A DNA stretch of 64,000 nucleotides from Byssochlamys sp. IMV 00236 (lineage: Eukaryota; Ascomycota; Eurotiomycetes; Eurotiales; Thermoascaceae): contig MSJH02000837.1 in assembly GCA_001931875.2 (NCBI GenBank), forward strand, positions 207,460 through 271,459, written 5' to 3'. Each line of letters begins with the position of its first letter. The stretch's first letter is position 1. The notes under the pieces were generated by a model. The model made no database searches, had not been told where the DNA came from, and saw only the letters and a list, made by a program, of their open reading frames with translations. Below, one piece after another: positions 12,375 through 24,426 of the stretch. The position numbers and the translations under genes were made by a program.

Positions 12375-13320
12375 TCAGGCCTTCTCCTCGCGGACAGCCT
12401 TGGAGACTTCGATACCATCCTATAATTCCTACGTTAGCAAACAGTCCGCAAGTCCAGAAACAGTCAACAGGCAAAACCCTGTACATACCGATCTCCCATC
12501 ATGCAAGGTCGCCTCCAGCAACTTGGTCTCATATACCAAGTTCGGATTTCCAGCAAACTCAAACTCCTCCTTCTGAGCCTTCTGCTCAACCTCCTTGGCC
12601 GCCTTCCTCTTCTCCTCGACGCTGCTCCGCACATAAGCCAGATACTGCGGCGCGCCAGGGCTAATCACGTTGTCAGCCGTGAGCACCGATCCGGGCGCCA
12701 CAAGACCATAATGCTCGCATAGCTTCAGATCGACCGTATAAAGCGGCTTAAAGTGATCGAGAAATAGCAATGGAATCTGCTTGATTTCTCCAGTCGTCGC
12801 CCACTTCTGGAGCGTCTTCGAGCTCGATCCAACGATAATAGTGACGAAATCGCGTAGCCCAGCCAATTCGACAATCATGTTCGTGACGGCTGCGAATTCG
12901 GGACTTTTCTCTAGACCGATATAGCGCTTTCCACCGGCGCGACGGACGGCGTCTGCGAACAAGACAGCAGAGTATCCGACATAACTGCCTAGCTCGACCA
13001 TGAATTCGGGCTTGAGCTCTGCGATGACATCGGTAACGTATTTGCCTTTCTGGGGGCCCACGTTCGGAAGTGATTTCACTTTGGTGTCGAATTCATCGAT
13101 GGCGGCGAGGACTTTGGATGGGTTGCCGCGGATCTCGTCGATGTCGGGGCGCTTGTAGATGTATGGAGGAGATCGAGATGGCGGGAGTCCTGCAGACGTG
13201 TCAATCGAGGGCATACAAAAGAGATTTGAATATCGGTTTATAAGACTGTTTACAATGCGGGGGGCCACATACTTGAAATGGGTTCACGCGACCTGACGGG
13301 TTGGTTTGGGCGGCGCTCAT
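12375..13320 (-). CDS. catechol O-methyltransferase-type enzyme, apparent 5' frameshift
   Basis: A SAM-dependent O-methyltransferase of the catechol class. The body matches the family: VELGSYVGYSAVLFADAV is the SAM motif, FLDHFKPLY carries the metal-binding Asp, and ADNVISPGAPQYLAYVR matches the COMT metal site. The C-terminal exon is 12419-12375 (ending REEKA) and the main exon 13189-12489. Exon 1 (13320-13273) starts MSAAQTNPSGRVNPFQ and ends in phase 0. The joined length is one base short of a multiple of three. The expected family block DxRxxDLLHYIYKRPDIDE is split between two frames at about 13163-13165. Either one base is missing from the assembly or the gene is a young pseudogene; another 5' exon choice cannot be excluded. 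Substrate unknown. Confidence 0.75.
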
Positions 13321-14339
13321 TTTGACGAGGGTAATAGAAGGATTACAAATGAAGACTTTACTGCGTGATATCTATCGTGGGTATCTGAGATGTGGAAGAG
13401 AATGAACTGATGAAGAGTGAATGGATGGAGCATATAATACATTGATAAGGTGGCTTTAAATACTGCGTACTTCTATAGCTATTCGGCCATGATTACCCGG
13501 AATAGGAACATCCTCTCGGCGTTACGCCCGAAGACTTCGCTCGGCCCCGATGGCCGAGTTTCATGAGTTTCACGAAGCTCGGGGTCCCGCTATTGCAGAT
13601 AATAATAAGATTAATCGCGTCGGATGGGAAATACTTCTGTAGAATCTAGATATGCCCGAAATAGCACCTGGATTCATCGGGGTTCACGTTTCATCGCCGT
13701 CTCGGTGAATCCGATATCGCTTCGGAGATTAGATTATCTTACACTCAAAAAAAAGGCCGGCGCCTTTCACTGTCCCACGATACGATGATCATACACCGTC
13801 CTTGTCGAAGTACAATATGGATCTTCGTCGAGACGGCATGGATCATTGCATACCATGTAACCATAGTCGCGTCGGACAAGGTGCTCAACGAGTCCCCACG
13901 AACTGCCAGACCGAGCAATTGGGTATACCCCTCCCTGCACTCCTTGTCCGACCATTTTCGCAGCAAGTGGCTGAAGGCAGTCTGGCATCTAGTGACTAGC
14001 ACGATGCAACCGAATAGCGACAAACGTAAAATAATCAGTATTCCCGCAGATAGACATGCATGCCAAGGAAACTGCGTATTTATAATTCCACTCTCCTGGG
14101 ACTGACTCCGGCCTGTACAATACCCACGGTAACAGATATATACATTGGTCTGGCCATGGCGTGGACTGCTAATGACAGAATTTCTGACTCTGCAGGTACC
14201 TACTTTACTGTACTCTCGACAGCGATTGGTGCCTGACGTCGGATACTGTTGTATCCCTGATGCATTGTGGCATGGCTGCGTTCCCTCGTTGGCGGAGCGT
14301 CTCAACTACCACAACTTCCTCTGGTGGTACCTGTCCAAC
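13321..14339. other. intergenic region with a hairpin
   Basis: Lies between the O-methyltransferase 5' end and the transcription-factor 3' end. A 7-bp inverted repeat CTCGGCC/GGCCGAG (13540-13558) lies about 220 nt upstream of the O-methyltransferase start. An open frame on the minus strand (13745-14305) has no recognised motif and is not called as a gene. Confidence 0.4.
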
Positions 14340-16866
14340 TCAGTGGCATAGCGATATCCATTTGTCGACAACATCCTCCATGTCGTGTGCTATTCCCCAC
14401 TGCGAGGCCAAGCAGCGGAACAACTTCTGCATCGAGTTCAGCTCGTACAGCAGATTTCTTGTTGTCCCACCAGTGGTCGGACCACGAAGTTCCCCTCGGA
14501 TATAGCGGCTGGTTTCAGAACCAGGCATCATATCCCCGACCACCAAGTCATCGTCTCCCTGAGATAAGAGCACCTCTCGCCAGACTGGCATCCGTGGAAG
14601 ACACACGGAGGCCAGTCCCGCAAGTGAAAATAAAGTATAGATAATCGCGGCAGCAAACAGAGAGCTGGGCATGTGGATAACATGCGCCCTGCCCCTGGGG
14701 AGCTGCTCTACGATGTCTTGAATCGCAACAGCGTGCAGTAATGCTCGACGGGCGTCCCGGCTGTTCGCCCATTTGGCCAGATCCAACCTAGCCTTTGGTG
14801 CCTTATTCCCTCCACAGAGATGTTGGGTGATCCCGTAGATGGAGCAGACCTGGCTGCAAAGTAACGAGGAGTTCGTGACAGTATCCAGGCAGATAGTATG
14901 CCATCGTAGAAATATCTCTAGCTTCTCGGAACTAGACAGATGAGTGTTGATCCCAATGCCTTCGTGCAGTTGGGCTAATGCCTTTCTCACGTCAGATCTC
15001 GCCGGGACACCAACAGTAGCCACGTTGTTTTCATCACAGTCTAGTATCAATGACTGGAATCCTTCCAAGATCACTCTGAGCGACAGGACGCTGAATGTGA
15101 GATCTAGAGGATAGGAGCTACTAGACGGCGAGAACAGAGAGCGGAAGATCAGTCGGAACGATGGCTGCTCCGTTTTCCGAGATCGCATCAGCACAATCCA
15201 CTCGTCAGCTGTACTGGCGTTGAAAATGGCATCGTCACATGAGAGAGTGAGCGGATTAGCAACATGACGGACTGAAGTGCTGTCTCCAGACATCTGAGCC
15301 ACAATACCATCGAGGATGTAATATGCCAAGATCGCACGCTGTTGAATCTCTCTGGCAGCCCAGGTCCGCCAGTGGTGTTCCTTCTCGGCATTGGAAGCGT
15401 TTAAGGAGGGGAGGTTCTCGACATTCCACGGCTCGCTGTCAAACATCCCACAATGTCTGGCCCAGAAGAATCCAAGCGCCCGAAATACCTGGCTTGTAGT
15501 ACGAATTGCTTGATTCTACTGTCTGTCAGAAAATATCCACTATGGCTTCAGTCAACATACCTTGGACAAAGCCCCGTACACTTGACCCAGTAGGGCTGTA
15601 ATCACGAGTTGGACGCCTTTGCATACATCATATGGACCACGATGTGTAATTAATGATTGCCACTACGCCATGTCAGTAACCAGTACGCGTCTTTGAAAGC
15701 AATCAACTCACCGAAGTTGCGACAGCTGTGTGGGCCAGACGCCATAGAGCCTCTCCCTGGAAGCAGTGAGAAAATGCCTGCATGGACGATTTTGGAAATA
15801 GTTTTGGCAGTATACACACCTTGCCAGCTGCATTCTTGGGTCCCAAGTATAGTGACCCGATAGCAATAGCATTGAGAAGTAACGGATGCGTGCACTCTCT
15901 AAAGACAAAGGTTGCTCGATGAAGAATGGGAAATGTAGGGATGAAGCGGACAAAGAACATATGCAAACATTCATCAAGGAAAACAGATGTGATTGACGTT
16001 GCTTTTACGGCAGCAGTAACGCTAGAGGACTAGCCACATATCAGTCTCCCTGTTAGTTTCAAAATAAGCTGGAAAAGACTCACGGAGCTGGTAACCATCT
16101 CTGTCACATCGTGCACCGCTTGATGTCCTTCCCCAGAAGGTATTGCAGCTACCGAAGAACCTCTATCATCAAATGAGCTTGGAGAGTCGAGGTTGAAACC
16201 GCTCGGTGGTGGCACTGTTGGTGGGAATGGCAAGGTCCCCAGCGGGATCTGCCATTGGTCTGTAGTATCAGAGGACATGATCGTTTGGAATAATTCTTCT
16301 GCGTCGGGCCAAATTAGTCCGAAATCCAATTCTGTTCCTACTGCGCCATGATGCAGGCCGGACACATCTTCAGATTGGGATCCTATCCATGTCTGGTCTT
16401 GTGTTGCTGGAGTTTGCATCGCAGCAACGGCAGTCCGGTCATGACCATGGACACTCCCATCTTGCCATAGAGACACCGAGTCTGCCCTTGTAGGCTCAGA
16501 AGTAGATGGTGATAATGGTGTAGTATTCTTATTGCTGCTGCGGCGGGTGTGAAGCCTTTCATGGCGTATTAAGGCATCCTGACGAGCAAAGGGCCTTCTG
16601 CAGTCTTTGCAGACAAATGGTTTGGAGCCGGTGTCTTTAAGCATAGAAGTCCTTTGTTAGTTCGCGTGGACCATTTACCCTGCTTGACTTGTGGTTCGTT
16701 CTTACGACTGCGTTCATGTCTCTGCCCAATGGTCAGCTTACTGATGAGGATGTCTCGAAACAGGACAGATCTCTACCCTTAGATGTTCTGCCTTGGAGAA
16801 AGCTTTCTGGCAGACCTTGCACACTGACTTTCTTGTGCCATCTGCCATCGATCCGGTAGCTGTCAT
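14340..16866 (-). CDS. C2H2 zinc-finger / fungal_trans transcription factor
   Basis: Seven exons (16866-16777, 16721-16706, 16634-16084, 16029-15820, 15777-15712, 15662-15561, 15515-14340) join in phase to 736 residues. Two N-terminal C2H2 fingers are read: CKVCQKAFSKAEHLRRHERSH and CKDCRRPFARQDALIRHERLH. Exon 2 is only 16 nt and supplies the His residues of finger 1. A Ser/Pro/Gln-rich linker follows, then the fungal-specific regulatory domain with FPILHRATF, HRGPYDVCKGVQLV, ALLGQVYGAL and TSQVFRALGFFWARHCGMF. This domain order is typical of C2H2-type fungal pathway regulators. It is divergent from an MFS transporter across 780 nt, so the transporter may be a target. Target genes are not known from sequence. 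Confidence 0.9.
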
Positions 16867-17646
16867 CTTTGGGGGTTTGTCTTGTACAGTCGCAAGTCGC
16901 CGGCCGGATGAGCGTGGAGAAGACGACAACGTGTGGGGCAAAGCGGAGGCCGGGCGATCTTCTGGTTCTTGAACTGTTTCAACCGCCAGCCTACTACTAC
17001 AGCCAAGGCAAGGCATCAGGAGTCGAGACCCCAAGTGCAAAGGAGGATGATTATCGCATCGTTTTTCCTTCCTATCAGCAGTGCAGGGTATCTTTCTGGC
17101 CGGGGACCACATGCAAGAAGCCGCGTGGAGACGAAGACCGCTATATACATAGTTCGCTATCCCGAACGCCTCCCCCATATTCGATCGGCTACCAAGCTTC
17201 GCTGACGTTTCCCCATAGTCACACGGATCTGATCCCACGGATCTTTTCCTCAATCGCGCACGGCTTGCATGGCTTTTGGAACCGTTTGGGCGCCGTCCGC
17301 CACATGCGGAGATTGTCTCTCCGCTTCGTCATATCATGTCGCCGAGTATCGGCTAAGCCTGATGCTTAGCGTGTCGATTCCTTCTATTTGGCTGCGACAT
17401 GGATACTGCATTGGTAGTTCCAGCTTTGCCCTCGGATGAAAATGGGATGTGATAGTCGAACGACTAGTAAACATTGCCCATACATGTTGCATTATGTGAC
17501 GGGATCGCTCCCCACGAAGATGTCCCTCGTTCGTACGGGCGTTGTCCTGGGAGCAGTTATAAGCCCCGGGGTCAGGACTTCTTCACAATACGGCTTGTCC
17601 CTCGTGTTTATCCAGTACTTAGTCGTTTCCATCCAATAGGGGAAGC
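16867..17646. promoter_or_regulatory. divergent promoter between transcription factor and MFS transporter
   Basis: Two perfect 7-bp inverted repeats, each with a 5-nt spacer, lie 45 nt apart: GCGGAGA-5-TCTCCGC (17306-17324) and GCTAAGC-5-GCTTAGC (17352-17370). Either could be a dimer-binding site. Open frames across this stretch on both strands lack motifs and are treated as chance. Confidence 0.4.
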
Positions 17647-19411
17647 ATGTCGTCCACGAGAGAAGGCGACAAGGTGTCGCCAGAATCACAAACAGATGAC
17701 GTCTCGCGTTCTATTAAGCAGGAGGACATCGATCTTATAGAGCAGGCCTCTCTTGGATCTCATGCTAGCCGGGCAAAGACTGCCATCGATGGACTCTCCC
17801 CAGCACACAAGGAGTTCCTCCTTCAAAGACATGGCAGTTTGGATCTGGATCCGGTGCCTTCATTTAGCGGTGCTGACCCATACAACTGGCCGACATGGAA
17901 GGTATTCAACCCAAAGCCTTTATAAATGGGACAAACTTCTAATCTCAGGTTGAACTATACAGAAAAATATTAATCTCATCCTCGTGGCCTTTCACGCCAT
18001 GATGGCGACGTTTACTGCCGGATCAATCATCCCAGCATATGAAGACATCGCCCAAGACTTCGGGGTCAGCATCCAGCGTGCATCGTACCTTACATCCCTC
18101 CAGATCGCGATTCTAGGCGGTGCTCCTCTTATATGGAGGCCGCTGTCCAATCGCTTTGGGCGTCGCCCAATCTTCCTCCTGTCGACGATCTGCAGCCTAG
18201 CAGGCAATATTGGCTGCGCCAAGAGTCCAGACTATGCATCGATGGCAGCATGTAGGGCCATCGTGGCCTTCTTTATTTCCCCAGCGGCGGCGCTGGGAAG
18301 TGCCGTGGTTATGGAGACTTATTTTAAGAAGCAGCGTGCGCGTTACATGGGAATATGGACGGTGATGGTGACGCTAGGAGTTCCTGTTGGGCCATTGATA
18401 TTTGGATTCGTCGCCTTTCGCGTAGGATACCGATGGATCTTCTGGATACTGGCCATAGTAAGGATATAAATCCAGCATCTACGGGGAAGACACTTATTAA
18501 TTACCATTTGCTGCAGGTCAATGGTGTCCAATTCATCCTCTACATCTTCTTCGGGCCAGAAACACGCTTCCTCGGGGATGACATCGACAGTCAAGCTTCC
18601 GAGTTCAGAAACCAGTATATTTCGCTCCGACGCATTGATACCAAGCCACTCAGCCTCTGGGGATTCATCCGGCCATTGACTCTGGCGAAGAATCTGACCG
18701 TACTCATCCCGGCTGTCGCCTACGCAATGGTCTTCCTGTTCGGTAGCATCTTGATTACAGTGGAGATTCCCCAGCTTCTCCAGACGAAATTCAATCTCAA
18801 CACAGAACAGGTGGGAATGCAATTCATCGGTGTTATCATCGGGTCTATCCTCGGTGAACAGCTAGGAGGATCCATGTCTGACGCGTGGATGGACCAACGC
18901 GCAAAACGAATCCGAACTCGACCTGAGCCCGAATTTCGACTTTGGCTGAGCTACATCGGTTTCATATTGACCATTGTCGGTTTGATTGTCTTCCTGGTTA
19001 CAACTGAACAGGCGCCCAAGGGTCATTGGGTAGTGTCGCCTGTTGTTGGAGCTGCAATCGCCGCTTTTGGGAACCAAGTCGTGACCACCGTATTGGTCAC
19101 CTATGCCGTGGACAGCCTACCACATGAAGCAGCCAGTGTTGGTGTATTTATCACTTTCGTCCGACAGATCTGGGGATTCATCGGGCCGTTCTGGTAAGTG
19201 TATAACTGTCGACGGAATTCTACTCCCTCATTTCGTGAGTATCATAGCTAACATAACCAGGTTTCCTGACATGTTCGAGAGCATTGGCACAGCAGCTAGT
19301 GCAGGTGTCACGACTGCTCTCATGGTGGGCGTAAGTGCCATCCCAACAATCCTATTGCACTGGCAAGGAAAGAAATGGCGATTTAGAGAAACCGAGTCCG
19401 CCCTGAAATGA
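17647..19411 (+). CDS. MFS transporter (DHA1-like, 12 helices)
   Basis: Exons 17647-17901, 17963-18457, 18517-19193 and 19261-19411 join in phase to 525 residues. A polar N-terminal tail of about 80 residues ends in YNWPTWKKN before helix 1, the pattern of fungal DHA1-type drug/metabolite exporters. The motif-A block reads RPLSNRFGRRPIF between helices 2 and 3, and GVPVGPLIFGFVAFRVGYRW follows in helices 4-5. The C-terminal half starts after a cytosolic loop with FLGDDIDSQ. Likely a plasma-membrane proton-coupled exporter or small-molecule transporter; substrate unknown. The divergent transcription factor is a plausible regulator. Confidence 0.88.
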
Positions 19412-20982
19412 TTTTCATCGTATTGTATAGCATGTATCGCTCATTGTATGTTGTCATTTGCGCATATGGGAATAAGAATGGAAAATGGAGAGTGAACACG
19501 AACGCTAATGCGAAAGCGCATGCTATTCATGATAATCTTTGCATCTGGCTCAGATTTTTCTTTTCTCGAAATTGATATGGTTCTCTATGAATCATCCAAA
19601 TGGAACTTTTGAACACCTGTTTATATGGATAAGACCTTTCCACCTGCTCTGCTTCAAGCAATCTCAAGTGGGATGACACGGAAAACAGATAAAGACCTGC
19701 ACGAGTCCGCATCGACCGGCGTCGTATGATGTCTTTGATCCTGGTTTTCTTACCATCCTCCCTAGTCAGAACTGGATAGTTGGTCAGATCAACCCCTGCT
19801 CTTGCTATAGTTCTTATCCGACCGTCTCAGAATGAGTGTGTACTAGACATTGTTAGCACGTGCTACGAGATTTAGTCTGCAGGCTATCATGGTCTATTAC
19901 ATCCGACGGTGAGTGTTTCGTTGCGAGAGATCGGAACGTAGGTATTGTCGTGTCATTCGGATCCCTCGCTGGATGCAGGACAAGCGGCCTTCTCGATGGA
20001 AGGGAAGGGGGCCAGCCTGAGAACCCAACGAAAAGCCAGTCGCCTGTTCTCAAGCCTCTCAGCTTTCATCACCTGCACATTCGATTATGCTTCGAAAAGC
20101 TTTGTTCGGCAATTTCCTTCGGGATAAGAAATACCGAGAGCAAGCACAAACAATCCAATAATGACGACTGGATCCAGAGGGCATTATCCGACGAGAGAAA
20201 CGCACTTCCTCCCCGACAGCCGTCTCTACATGCCGACCACAAGTGTACATTACTTCTCCTCATTTAGAGCAGGGATATTTCCTTGGCCTCGTATCAAGCT
20301 TCACAAGTCGTCGCAGTAGAGTGTACCAATCCCATTTGGGAAAATTAAGAGGGGAGCAAATATTGTGGGGATGTCCATGCTGTGGGGATCGTGGGAATAA
20401 TATTTTGTGGGGACGCTCTGAGATACCTACATCCCCACACATTTCAGATATCCCTCTTCGGGTCTTTCGGCTGCTGTCAATTACCGACTAGATAGTCTAG
20501 ATCAGTTCCCACCCCCGCGTAATGATCACCAAGCCAAGCTTGCTGCGGGAAAAGACTTTCCAAGCGCTGCAGATCCGTGTATGAGGATGATGTATGAGGA
20601 TGGTGAATGCTATTACCAAGCGAAGACATATCAGAGGCGGCTATTCAGTAAGGGGGAGAATGTAGATTCCGAAGGGTAGAATGTAATACCTACTTATCAG
20701 CTGGCTATACATATATATATAACGCGAGTGTTGATAGAAAATCCCATTCGAGTCCGAGTCTTTGTAATTCTAACTCCAAGTGACGACTAAGGAGATAAGG
20801 TAAGTAACCTGACTTGCCTTAATTTCTAGATCCAGTTTATCGTGGAGTTGCTGGTCGATCCATAATATTCCGGGCACCAATAATGCCCTGTTGATTTCAC
20901 ACCTCTCTCGCGCGCTCTCTATCTGCCCTTCCTCAGACAGCAACCAGTCGAAATAGCAATATAACAAGAGAAGAAAGTCAAA
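19412..20982. other. long intergenic region upstream of the DUF3500 gene
   Basis: 1.57 kb without a supported gene. Short open frames (for example 19860-20267) show no motif. The segment 20350-20438 is enriched for GTGGGG. A short TATATATATA run lies at about 20710-20720. It presumably contains the promoter and 5' UTR of the gene at 20983. Confidence 0.45.
20350..20438. promoter_or_regulatory. cluster of GTGGGG (CreA-type) motifs
   Basis: GTGGGG occurs at 20365-20370, 20382-20387 and 20407-20412, and inverted at 20433-20438, with AGGGG at 20350-20354. GTGGGG fits the SYGGRG consensus of the carbon-catabolite repressor CreA, and AGGGG the stress-response element. Four sites in 75 nt is more than expected by chance. 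They lie about 550 nt upstream of the DUF3500 start. Confidence 0.45.
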
Positions 20983-22351
20983 ATGGCTACGGCTACGCAA
21001 ACAATGACGAAACTCGAGAAGGCATCTGCCGCCTTTCGCAAGCACCTACCTGATCTCAACACGCCGCGGTTTCAGGAAGCGAAGCAGCAAGATGCCTATT
21101 CGTACGCAGAAGCGTTTCAGAAAAACCATGTTCCGCCGTGGTTGTATAATTTGACTAAGGCGTGGGAGAAGTTGTATGAGGAGCCGTATAAGGGCGTTAC
21201 GAGCGATGGTTGGTGTCATTGTTAATTTTTTTGTGTTTTGGATGTCGTAGACAAAGGGCAAATGCTGATAATGTGTTCAATCTACAGGAAACATCATTCC
21301 AGATCTGTTCAAGATCCAAGATGAGGGAGTAGACACTGGAAAGATCGTCCAGGCCACAGAAAATCTGTTATCGAAGCTCTCTCCCGAGCAGAAATCCAAG
21401 CTGCAGTATCCCGTCAACGCCCATGAATGGCGAGCATGGTCGAACCCAGAGTTTCTACTCAGACCATTCGGTCTCCGACTCGAGGAGCAGGATGAAAGTG
21501 TTGCCCGTGCGATCCTCGCTGTCATAGAAGCCTCACTTTCCCCAGAAGGCTACCAAAAGGCGCTGGGCGCTATGCGGATTAACCACTTCCTGGGCGAAGT
21601 GTGTGAAATTCCCAAGATCATGAACAAGTACTCGTACAATTTCCTGCTCTTTGGCACTCCCTCGACCACGGAAGCCTGGGGATGGAACATGTACGGACAT
21701 CATCTGTGTCTGAACGTGTTCCTGAAGGGAAGTCAGATTGTGATTTCTCCAACTTTCACCGGTGCAGAGCCTAATGTCGTGGACGATGGCGAGTTCTACG
21801 GCACGCAGATCCTTCACCCAGAAGGTGATCTCGGTCTGAAGCTCATGCAGAGTCTGTCTGAATCTCAGCAGAAGCGAGCACAGATCTTCAAGAAGTTGCG
21901 CGACCCGGGCATGAAGCAGACAGGCGACTTGACCGTTGATCGATGGAATCGTGATGACCAGCGCCATCTCTGCGGTGCCTTTCGTGACAACCGCATTGTT
22001 CCCTATGAGGGGGTCCGTGTTTCCGAGTTTACTTCAGAACAGAAGAACCTCATTCTCGATATCGCGGAGCAATTCCTACTCTACCACCCGAAGAAAGCAC
22101 GAGAGATCCGCAAGGCCCAGATCAAGGAACATTTCGATAACGCCTATTTTTCTTGGATTGGCGAATACGGCGATGACGATCCATTCTATTTTCGAATCCA
22201 GTGTCCTATCATCATCTTTGAGTTCGACCACCATTCTGGTGTATTTTTGACGAATGAGGAGCCAGCAAAATTCCACATTCATACGATTGTGAGGACGCCA
22301 AATGGGGGCGATTATGGAAATGCGTTGAGGAACCCGGCGGAGAAGCTATAA
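20983..22351 (+). CDS. DUF3500-family protein
   Basis: Exons 20983-21208 and 21288-22351 join in phase to 429 residues. No signal peptide or membrane segment is seen. Blocks such as NNFLLFGTP-type (here YNFLLFGTPSTTEAWGW), GHHLCLNVFLKG, SPTFTGAEPN and IIFEFDHHSGVFLTN with a conserved HIHTIVRTPNGGDYG end identify the DUF3500 family, found in fungi and bacteria and of unknown function. The many conserved His and Asp residues (GHHL, FDHHSG, FHIH) suggest a metal-dependent or hydrolytic activity, but this is inference. It lies tail-to-tail with the FAH-family gene, and a GTGGGG cluster upstream hints at carbon-source control. Confidence 0.8.
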
Positions 22352-22846
22352 TCAGTTATTCCTGTTGTCTGTATTGACGTACTTTGACCGTGCAACATAA
22401 TATGAGTGAAAGATATAAAGTTGAAAAATATGGCCTTGTGGGACTTTGATTTCAGTATTGCGTTAGGATGATCAACCATGCCCGCCTTCGTATATCTGAG
22501 TTGACTATAAAGGATCCGAGGTCCTCGTCTCTATTGAGACAACTATAGAATCTCTTTACACGCTAAATCTATGGTTCATAAAATACATTGGTACAATCAC
22601 ACTACTTGATAGCCTAGAGTATATAGTACACTCTTAATGTGGACCAGGCCAGTGTGGGGAACAGCTGACGGGAGCTCTGTCTACATGCAGGGAACTCCAA
22701 CAAGAAAACGCAGAAGACAATCCATGTAAACTTACGCATTCGATGATAGCTGAGAATTTCATTTTTATATCCGTCCCTGAATATGGATATCTATAACAAC
22801 TGTCTCTATAAAACAGACTTCCTGAAAATCCCCCAAGGATCCTCCC
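22352..22846. other. convergent 3' intergenic region
   Basis: Between the DUF3500 and FAH-family gene ends. AT-rich, no coding signal seen; holds both 3' UTRs. Confidence 0.5.
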
Positions 22847-23980
22847 TCACTCATTGACAAACTTGGTAATCAAAGTCCCCACATGAGGGAGCAACTCAAC
22901 CGCAAATTCATCACCCGCCTTTAGGAAGTTCTTCGAAGCTGCGCCAACTCCAGGTGGTGTTCCTGTTAAAATGACAGTTCCTGCTGGTAAAGTTGTTCCT
23001 TGTGAGAGGAAGCTGATTAGTTGGGGAACGGTGAAAATCATATCTCTGTTTTCGATTGCGACACGTTAGTATTGAGATGTTTACGTTGGAAGAAAATAGT
23101 TATGGTTGTGCTTACTCTAGCCCGCAGTCTTGTACGGGGTTTCCGTTCTTCAGGCCCCGAATACGGAGCTTAGACGCGTCTGGGATCAATGAGGCCGAAG
23201 CCAGGACGGGTCCTGTTTGGCATGAACATCAGTATATCAGTATATAGCTCCTTCTTCATCTATCATGATGAGACATACCCAAAGGACACGAGGTATCAAA
23301 CCCCTTTGAAAAACACCACTGACTTTGCGCCATCTGTGACGTCCTACTGGAGATGTCGTTGGCGGCAGTATATCCGAGGACATAATCCAAAGCATCAGCT
23401 TCGCTAACGTTCTTCGCATCGCGGCCAATTACAATGGCCATTTCAGACTCATAATCGCCCGTGTTATCGAGCTGGGTGATCTTTGGCAGAATTGAGTTTG
23501 CCGGCCATGGATCCGCAAGTGATGTGGCAGGCTTGAGGAATAGCGGTGGTACCGCGGGGAGCGCCATGTTCATCTCCTTAGCATGGGAGACATACTGCCG
23601 TTGATACCCTTGTCAATCATCATCTATGAAACTTCCATGTAGGGAAACTCACGTTCAGCCCAATACATCTAATCGTGCCTACTTCCTGTTTCGTCAACGG
23701 GGAGAGAACCCTCCCGATCGTCTCGACAGTATCTGTCTTCTCTCCCGGCTGCAGCACCGATGTACCGGAGAAAAGGCGAACTTCTACATCCTGATTGCGG
23801 TATGTTGCCAATCCAACATCGATGCTGGCGTCGACTGGTTCTCCCAAGAGGATCTTTGACGCGTCTGACTTGGGAATAAAACGCACGAGACCTGTGGATT
23901 TATCAGAAGAAAATCTTTTGGCTGATCTGGTTCAATTGGAGGTTCTACTTACGCGAAAAACGCGATGCGATTGTTGCCAT
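22847..23980 (-). CDS. fumarylacetoacetate hydrolase (FAH) family protein
   Basis: Exons 23980-23953, 23891-23653, 23594-23279, 23212-23116 and 23045-22847 join in phase to 292 residues. The C-terminal FAH catalytic fold is clear: [23 protein letters not shown] with metal-binding acidic residues, [11 protein letters not shown], and the signature TGTPPGVG. These enzymes cleave C-C bonds or decarboxylate acylpyruvates and related beta-diketo acids in aromatic and other catabolic routes. The substrate cannot be told from sequence; fumarylpyruvate or acylpyruvate hydrolase are options. No targeting signal is obvious. Five short exons are usual for this family in Eurotiales. It is divergent from the 24427 gene. 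Confidence 0.88.
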
Positions 23981-24426
23981 TTTGGAAGCTATAACCAACC
24001 TATCGTAAAAAAATAATCAATGTACGATATGCGTCCTTTGTTAAAAGGTATGAGTTTACTCCATAAAGAAATTTTTGGGGATCCCGGATTTAGCCCCTCT
24101 CAATCGCTATCAATGGCCGGTGTCGACATAAAGCACATTATCCACACATATTTGACCGGTGCAACTCCGTGATACAGCAACTGCGAGATGAGGAGGTGAA
24201 AATGCCGGCAGAATCTATACCCCGTGCCTAAGTTGACTCTCCTCTAAATATCGCTCCCCACACCAGGGAGGGGCAGCGTGGGGAGGGGCATTCGGATTTC
24301 CCACCGACGCAACGATCGCATCGCCGAGCTTTCAATAAATCGTAGAAAATATCATAAGGAATTCAATTTATTGCTGCCTGGATCATCGGAGAGAACAAAA
24401 GAATTGCAAGAATATACCTGGTCAAA
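23981..24426. promoter_or_regulatory. divergent promoter with GC-box cluster
   Basis: Between the FAH-family gene and the 24427 gene. Inside 24256-24288 lie inverted GTGGGG (24256-24261), AGGGG (24269-24273), GTGGGG (24278-24283) and AGGGG (24284-24288), matching CreA-type and STRE-type motifs. Confidence 0.4.

Noticed and set aside
13745..14305. 186-residue minus-strand open frame after the transcription-factor gene
   Set aside because: No conserved block; its sequence looks like random translation of non-coding DNA.
16867..17369. Open frames on both strands in the divergent promoter
   Set aside because: No motif; the minus-strand one only extends the true start of the transcription factor upstream.
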